A DNA stretch of 64,000 nucleotides. It comes from Kibdelosporangium aridum. GTDB lineage: Bacteria; Actinomycetota; Actinomycetes; Mycobacteriales; Pseudonocardiaceae. Each line of letters opens with the position of its first letter. Within the stretch, counting starts at the first letter, position 1. The stretch spans positions 124,001 to 188,000 of the forward strand of contig NZ_FWXV01000012.1 of the NCBI RefSeq assembly GCF_900176515.1. Reading direction: 5' to 3'. Below the pieces are notes generated by a model. The model had not been told where the DNA came from. It was given only the letters and a program-made list of their open reading frames with translations, and ran no database searches. Positions 60,690-64,000 of the stretch are shown in pieces. A program made the position numbers and the translations under genes.

Positions 60690-61985
60690 TCAGCGGCTCA
60701 CCTCGGCATCGACTTCATGCCTGTCAGAGATGAAAGCCAGTGCCACCAACGCGATCACGGCCAGCACGGCGATGTACACCGCGACCGACAACGAACTCCC
60801 GGTGGACTCCAACAACAGGACCATGACGAACGGGGCGAATCCGCCACCGATCACGTTGGCGATCTGATAGCCCAACGAAGCACCCGAATAGCGCAAGTGG
60901 GCGGGGAACATCTCGGCGAACAGAGCAGCCTGCGGGCCGTACATCATGGCGATCGTGGTCATCGTGATCACCAGGCCGAGGATGGCCAGTCCCACGTTGA
61001 GTGTCTCGACCAACGGGAACACCGCGAAGACCGATATCCCGGTGGCCACCGCTCCCACCGCGAAGACCGGTTTGCGTCCCACTCGATCGGACAGCGCCGC
61101 GAACAGCGGCAGAGTCAGCACCATCGAGCTCACGCTGACCAGAACCGCGAGCAGCATCGAGCTTTTCGGGATGCCCAACGTGCGTGTCCCGTAGTCCAGC
61201 AGACCAGCCGCAAGGATGTAGAACGCTGCACTGAGGACGATGTAGACACTGGACGCGAACAGCACAGCCGTCGGGTGCCTGCGCACCACCTCGATGACCG
61301 GGGAACGGCGCCGCCCCGGCGATTCCGCGGCCAGGTACTCGGGCGTGTCGTCGACTCGCCGGTGGATGTAGAACGCGATCAGCGCGGTCACCGAGCTGAG
61401 CAGGAACGGGATCCGCCAGCCCCATGCGTCGAACTGCGCCGGGCTCACGATCGCAGCCACGACGAGGAAGACCGTGTTGCCCAGCACCATTCCGATCGGG
61501 ACGCCCACCTGTACGAAGCTGCCGTACAGCCCGCGTTTGCCCGGTGGCGCGGACTCGATGGCCAGCAGCATCGCGCCACCCCACTGGCCGCCGATCGCCA
61601 GCCCTTGGCAGATTCGCAGCAGTACCAGGGCGAACGGGGCGAACACGCCGATGCTCGCGTACGTCGGCAGCAGACCGATCAGCGTGGTGGACACGGCCAT
61701 CAACAGCAGGGACACCACGAGCATCGGCTTGCGCCCGAGCTTGTCGCCGAAGTGCCCGAACACGATCCCGCCCAACGGCCGGGCGGCGAACCCGACGCCG
61801 AAGGTGGCGAACGAGGCGAGCGTCGCCGAGACAGGACTGACTCCGGGGAAGAATGCCTTGCCGAAGACAAGCGCCGCAGCCGTGGCGTAGATGAAGAAGT
61901 CGTACCACTCGATCGACGCGGCGACCATCGCGGCGAGCGCGACCCGGCGACCGCGCACCGGCGTGACTGTGCTGGAAGCGGACAT
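60690..61985 (-). CDS. MHS-family (metabolite:H+ symporter) MFS transporter
   Basis: This 431-aa protein has 12 hydrophobic helices. MFS signatures FGHFGDKLGRKPML (loop 2-3) and LSDRVGRKPVFA (loop 8-9), with IEWYDFFIYATAA at the start, are typical of the MHS group (proline/betaine, shikimate or dicarboxylate symporters). The substrate cannot be read from sequence. It lies beside the PucR regulator and the acyl-CoA ligase, which suggests uptake of a carboxylate used by that pathway. Confidence 0.92.
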   Translation of the reverse strand: MSASSTVTPVRGRRVALAAMVAASIEWYDFFIYATAAALVFGKAFFPGVSPVSATLASFATFGVGFAARPLGGIVFGHFGDKLGRKPMLVVSLLLMAVSTTLIGLLPTYASIGVFAPFALVLLRICQGLAIGGQWGGAMLLAIESAPPGKRGLYGSFVQVGVPIGMVLGNTVFLVVAAIVSPAQFDAWGWRIPFLLSSVTALIAFYIHRRVDDTPEYLAAESPGRRRSPVIEVVRRHPTAVLFASSVYIVLSAAFYILAAGLLDYGTRTLGIPKSSMLLAVLVSVSSMVLTLPLFAALSDRVGRKPVFAVGAVATGISVFAVFPLVETLNVGLAILGLVITMTTIAMMYGPQAALFAEMFPAHLRYSGASLGYQIANVIGGGFAPFVMVLLLESTGSSLSVAVYIAVLAVIALVALAFISDRHEVDAEVSR

Positions 61986-62109
61986 GAATCACCTCTGTGG
62001 GCGGCAACGCCGCCAGCAGGAGAACGAGCCGGACGTTCTCGAACCTAGAAGCGGTGCCCGCCAGGGCCCATGTGCCGGGCCACAGGATCCACGTCACCCG
62101 GTTGTCACG

Positions 62110-63321
62110 TCATGCCAAGGGCTCGCCTTTGGGGTACGTCCCGATGGCGCGCAGCCCGGTGAGCAACTCCGCCTGGTGTGCCGGATTTGTCAGGGAACGT
62201 CCGGTTATGTCCTGTAGCCCGCGCAACCGGTACCGGACGGTGTTCGGATGGCAGAACAACCGGTCCGCTGTGTCCTTTGTAGACCCAGCGCAGTCGAACC
62301 AGGCCTGCAGGGTGTCAAGCAGGACAGTGCCTTCGTCGCCGAGTTGAAGTACGCCGCCGAGCACCTGGTGCGCCAGTTGTGTCGCCTCCTCCGGCGCGCT
62401 GGCCACCAACGCGGTCAACGGTGAGTCGTCGAACTGGAAGACACCCGGTTGGCCGAGCGGCAGGCTGGCGAGCGCGACCGTGGCGAAGTGCAATGCCCGT
62501 GGAGTGCTCATCAGGCCGCTGAAAGCGGGGCTGACACCGATGCGGGACGTGGCGTGCCGCCGCAACAGGTCGAGTACCGGGGCCTGCGCGGCCGTGGACC
62601 GCAAGGAGATCACCCCGACCTGTGTCTCCGGGGTGAGCCGCCACGCGGAGCCGAGGTTCATCGCGTCCAACCTGGACTCGATGCTGGGCAACGCCTCCTC
62701 GCCCAGCTCCGGTGACTCCGCGGCGACCACGAGGAACAACCCGTCGATCGGCATCTGCAGCAGCTCCGAGATCTGCCACAGCGCGGCCTGGTCGAGCCGC
62801 TGCCCGGAGAACAGGGCTTCGACCAGTGCCGAGCGTTGCTGCCGCTGCCGGGAAGCCAGTTCGGCGACGGTGTCGCGGTAAGCCTCGCTCATCGCCTCGG
62901 CGAAGTCGTCGGCCAGGTACCACAGCGTGGTGGCCGCCGACACCAGCGTGCGCACCATGTCCGGGCCCACCCGGTCGGCCTCCTCGACCAGGACGTTCCA
63001 GATCTCGGCGAACCCGATCCGGAAGGCACGCACCACCTCCGACAGGGGCACGCCCTGTTCGGCGCGGCGTTTGCCCGTCACACGCGCCCTGGTCAGTTCG
63101 GGAGTGCCGGGTGCGGACAGGCCGTGCACGATCTCACGCAGGTTGGCTTCGACGTACTGACGCAGTTCGGCGGGCGGTATCACGGCTCCGGCCCGGTACA
63201 CCTCCATGGCCGCCTGGACCTTCTTGACCGCACTGTCGGTGACCTCGGGCAACCGCCGCTCGGCCTCCGCCACCAGCTTGGCCACGCCCTCGTCCGGAAG
63301 TTCCCGCCTGCTGCTTCGCAC
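62110..63321 (-). CDS. PucR-family (CdaR-like) transcriptional regulator
   Basis: This 403-aa protein starts at GTG 63321. The middle GGDEF-like region (about 160-300) and the C-terminal HTH_30 (about 340-395: LLDTLQAWFDCAGSTKDTADRL, PNTVRYRLRGLQDITGRSL) are the PucR layout. Such regulators control catabolic operons. It is divergent from the acyl-CoA ligase at 63407 and is the likely regulator of it and of the MHS transporter. Confidence 0.9.
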   Translation of the reverse strand: MRSSRRELPDEGVAKLVAEAERRLPEVTDSAVKKVQAAMEVYRAGAVIPPAELRQYVEANLREIVHGLSAPGTPELTRARVTGKRRAEQGVPLSEVVRAFRIGFAEIWNVLVEEADRVGPDMVRTLVSAATTLWYLADDFAEAMSEAYRDTVAELASRQRQQRSALVEALFSGQRLDQAALWQISELLQMPIDGLFLVVAAESPELGEEALPSIESRLDAMNLGSAWRLTPETQVGVISLRSTAAQAPVLDLLRRHATSRIGVSPAFSGLMSTPRALHFATVALASLPLGQPGVFQFDDSPLTALVASAPEEATQLAHQVLGGVLQLGDEGTVLLDTLQAWFDCAGSTKDTADRLFCHPNTVRYRLRGLQDITGRSLTNPAHQAELLTGLRAIGTYPKGEPLA

Positions 63322-63406
63322 AGCGCAAGTGTGTCATCGCCGCACACCGAAGCCGGGGACGTTTTGTACCGCCGAACATAGGCGGGACGTGGGACCTCTG
63401 TCGACT

Positions 63407-64000
63407 ATGGCCGTCGTGAACCTTGCCGCGAACCTCGCCCGCACGGCGGCCCAGTACCCGGATCGTGTCGCGATCAGGCTGGACGACACGATGCTGACGT
63501 ACTCAGAGCTGGACGACGCGACGAAACGCGCGGCCGGGCTACTCGCCGAACACGGTGTCCAGCCAGGTGATCGCGTCGGGATCATGCTGCCGAACGTGCC
63601 GCAGTTCGCGGTGTTGTACTACGCGACACTGCGCGCGGGTGCGGTTGTGGTGCCGATGAACCCGCTGTTCAAGGAGCGCGAGGTGGCGTACTACCTCAGC
63701 GATTCCGGCGCCAAGGTGCTCTTCGTGTGGGAGGACTTCCAGCCCGGAGCCAAGGCGGGCGCGAAGCTGGCCGACACGGCGTGCGTCGTCGTCGACGGGT
63801 CATTGACTGCCGCGCCACCGATCGACCATGTTGTCGATCGGGCCGATGAGGACACTGCGGTGATCTTCTACACGTCCGGCACCACCGGGCGGCCCAAGGG
63901 CGCGGAGTTTACGCACGCCAACCTGATGCGCAACGTCGAGATCGCGGTCCGCGACCTGATCCAGGCCACCGCCGAGGACGTGGTGTTCGGGGCGCTGCCG
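63407..64000 (+). CDS. Long-chain acyl-CoA ligase (FadD-like), 5' part
   Basis: The frame starts at ATG 63407 and is open to the window end, giving about 198 residues. It reads VNLAANLARTAAQYPDRVAI then the AMP-binding loop IFYTSGTTGRPKGAEFTHANL (about 152-170, shown in part), the P-loop of ANL adenylating enzymes. It would activate a carboxylic acid to acyl-CoA via an acyl-AMP. It faces the PucR gene across 85 bp. The catalytic C-terminal domain is outside the window. Confidence 0.9.
   Translation, partial: MAVVNLAANLARTAAQYPDRVAIRLDDTMLTYSELDDATKRAAGLLAEHGVQPGDRVGIMLPNVPQFAVLYYATLRAGAVVVPMNPLFKEREVAYYLSDSGAKVLFVWEDFQPGAKAGAKLADTACVVVDGSLTAAPPIDHVVDRADEDTAVIFYTSGTTGRPKGAEFTHANLMRNVEIAVRDLIQATAEDVVFGALP

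Noticed and set aside
1..64000. CRISPR arrays, tRNA or rRNA genes, insertion sequences
   Set aside because: No spaced repeat arrays, cloverleaf sequences, rRNA motifs or transposase signatures were found on either strand by reading.

Overview
This window is high-GC DNA from a filamentous actinomycete. Closely packed ATGA-coupled operons, many GTG starts, MmpS, ECF41-type, LAL-type and PucR regulators, ActIII-type polyketide genes and ALF-repeat secreted proteins all fit. The mix resembles a Pseudonocardiales genome (Amycolatopsis, Kibdelosporangium or Lentzea type), but the genus is a guess. No rRNA, tRNA, CRISPR array or insertion sequence was seen.

Bases 1-21,250 look like one edge of an aromatic (type II) polyketide gene cluster. 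A plus-strand operon (amidase, glutamine-synthetase-like ligase, DUF3050/haem-oxygenase-fold protein, two-cluster ferredoxin, unrecognised 626-aa protein) ends at a perfect 19-bp hairpin at 5005-5048. A minus-strand operon follows: O-methyltransferase, a monooxygenase fused to a two-domain aromatase/cyclase, two more FAD monooxygenases and an ABM-type monooxygenase. Divergent from it run an ActIII-type ketoreductase and an NmrA-like reductase, then, only 5 bp later, a complete sulfate ABC transporter (binding protein, CysT, CysW, CysA). A further SDR and two more FAD monooxygenases close the block. No ketosynthase, chain-length factor or ACP is present, so the minimal synthase would have to lie left of base 1 or elsewhere.

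Bases 21,250-35,200 hold a secreted PA14/beta-propeller/CBM/DUF1080 protein; a DoxX-WrbA-SnoaL operon divergent from an ECF41-type sigma factor, with two mirror-image sigma promoters between them; a P450; a LAL-type LuxR regulator; a GntR regulator; a BlaI-M56 peptidase pair with BlaI-like operators, one upstream of a CcsB-type cytochrome biogenesis gene; and a Tat-exported metallo-beta-lactamase-fold hydrolase.

Bases 35,200-49,000 are accessory metabolism and regulation: SDR/TetR pair with a strong operator, peptidoglycan-binding secreted protein, AI-2E-family permease, ArsR regulator, a CcdA remnant, siderophore-interacting protein, alpha/beta hydrolase, TIM-barrel-like protein, RtcB-family RNA ligase, TetR, a chimeric patatin/SDR remnant in front of a flavin monooxygenase, an MmpS-like lipoprotein and a secreted hydrolase.

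Bases 49,100-59,540 contain the most unusual genes: a LysR DNA-binding domain fused to a complete HSL-type alpha/beta hydrolase, and a family of three secreted ALF-repeat proteins. One of the three is a 1413-aa alanine-rich coiled-coil protein ending in an RGH-type nuclease domain, with a SUKH-like candidate immunity gene just downstream. Another carries AbfB-like, LGFP and ricin-B lectin modules. A CRP-like site lies between the two divergent ALF transcription units. The right end has a YncE-like propeller protein, an MHS-family transporter, a PucR regulator and the start of an acyl-CoA ligase that runs off the window.
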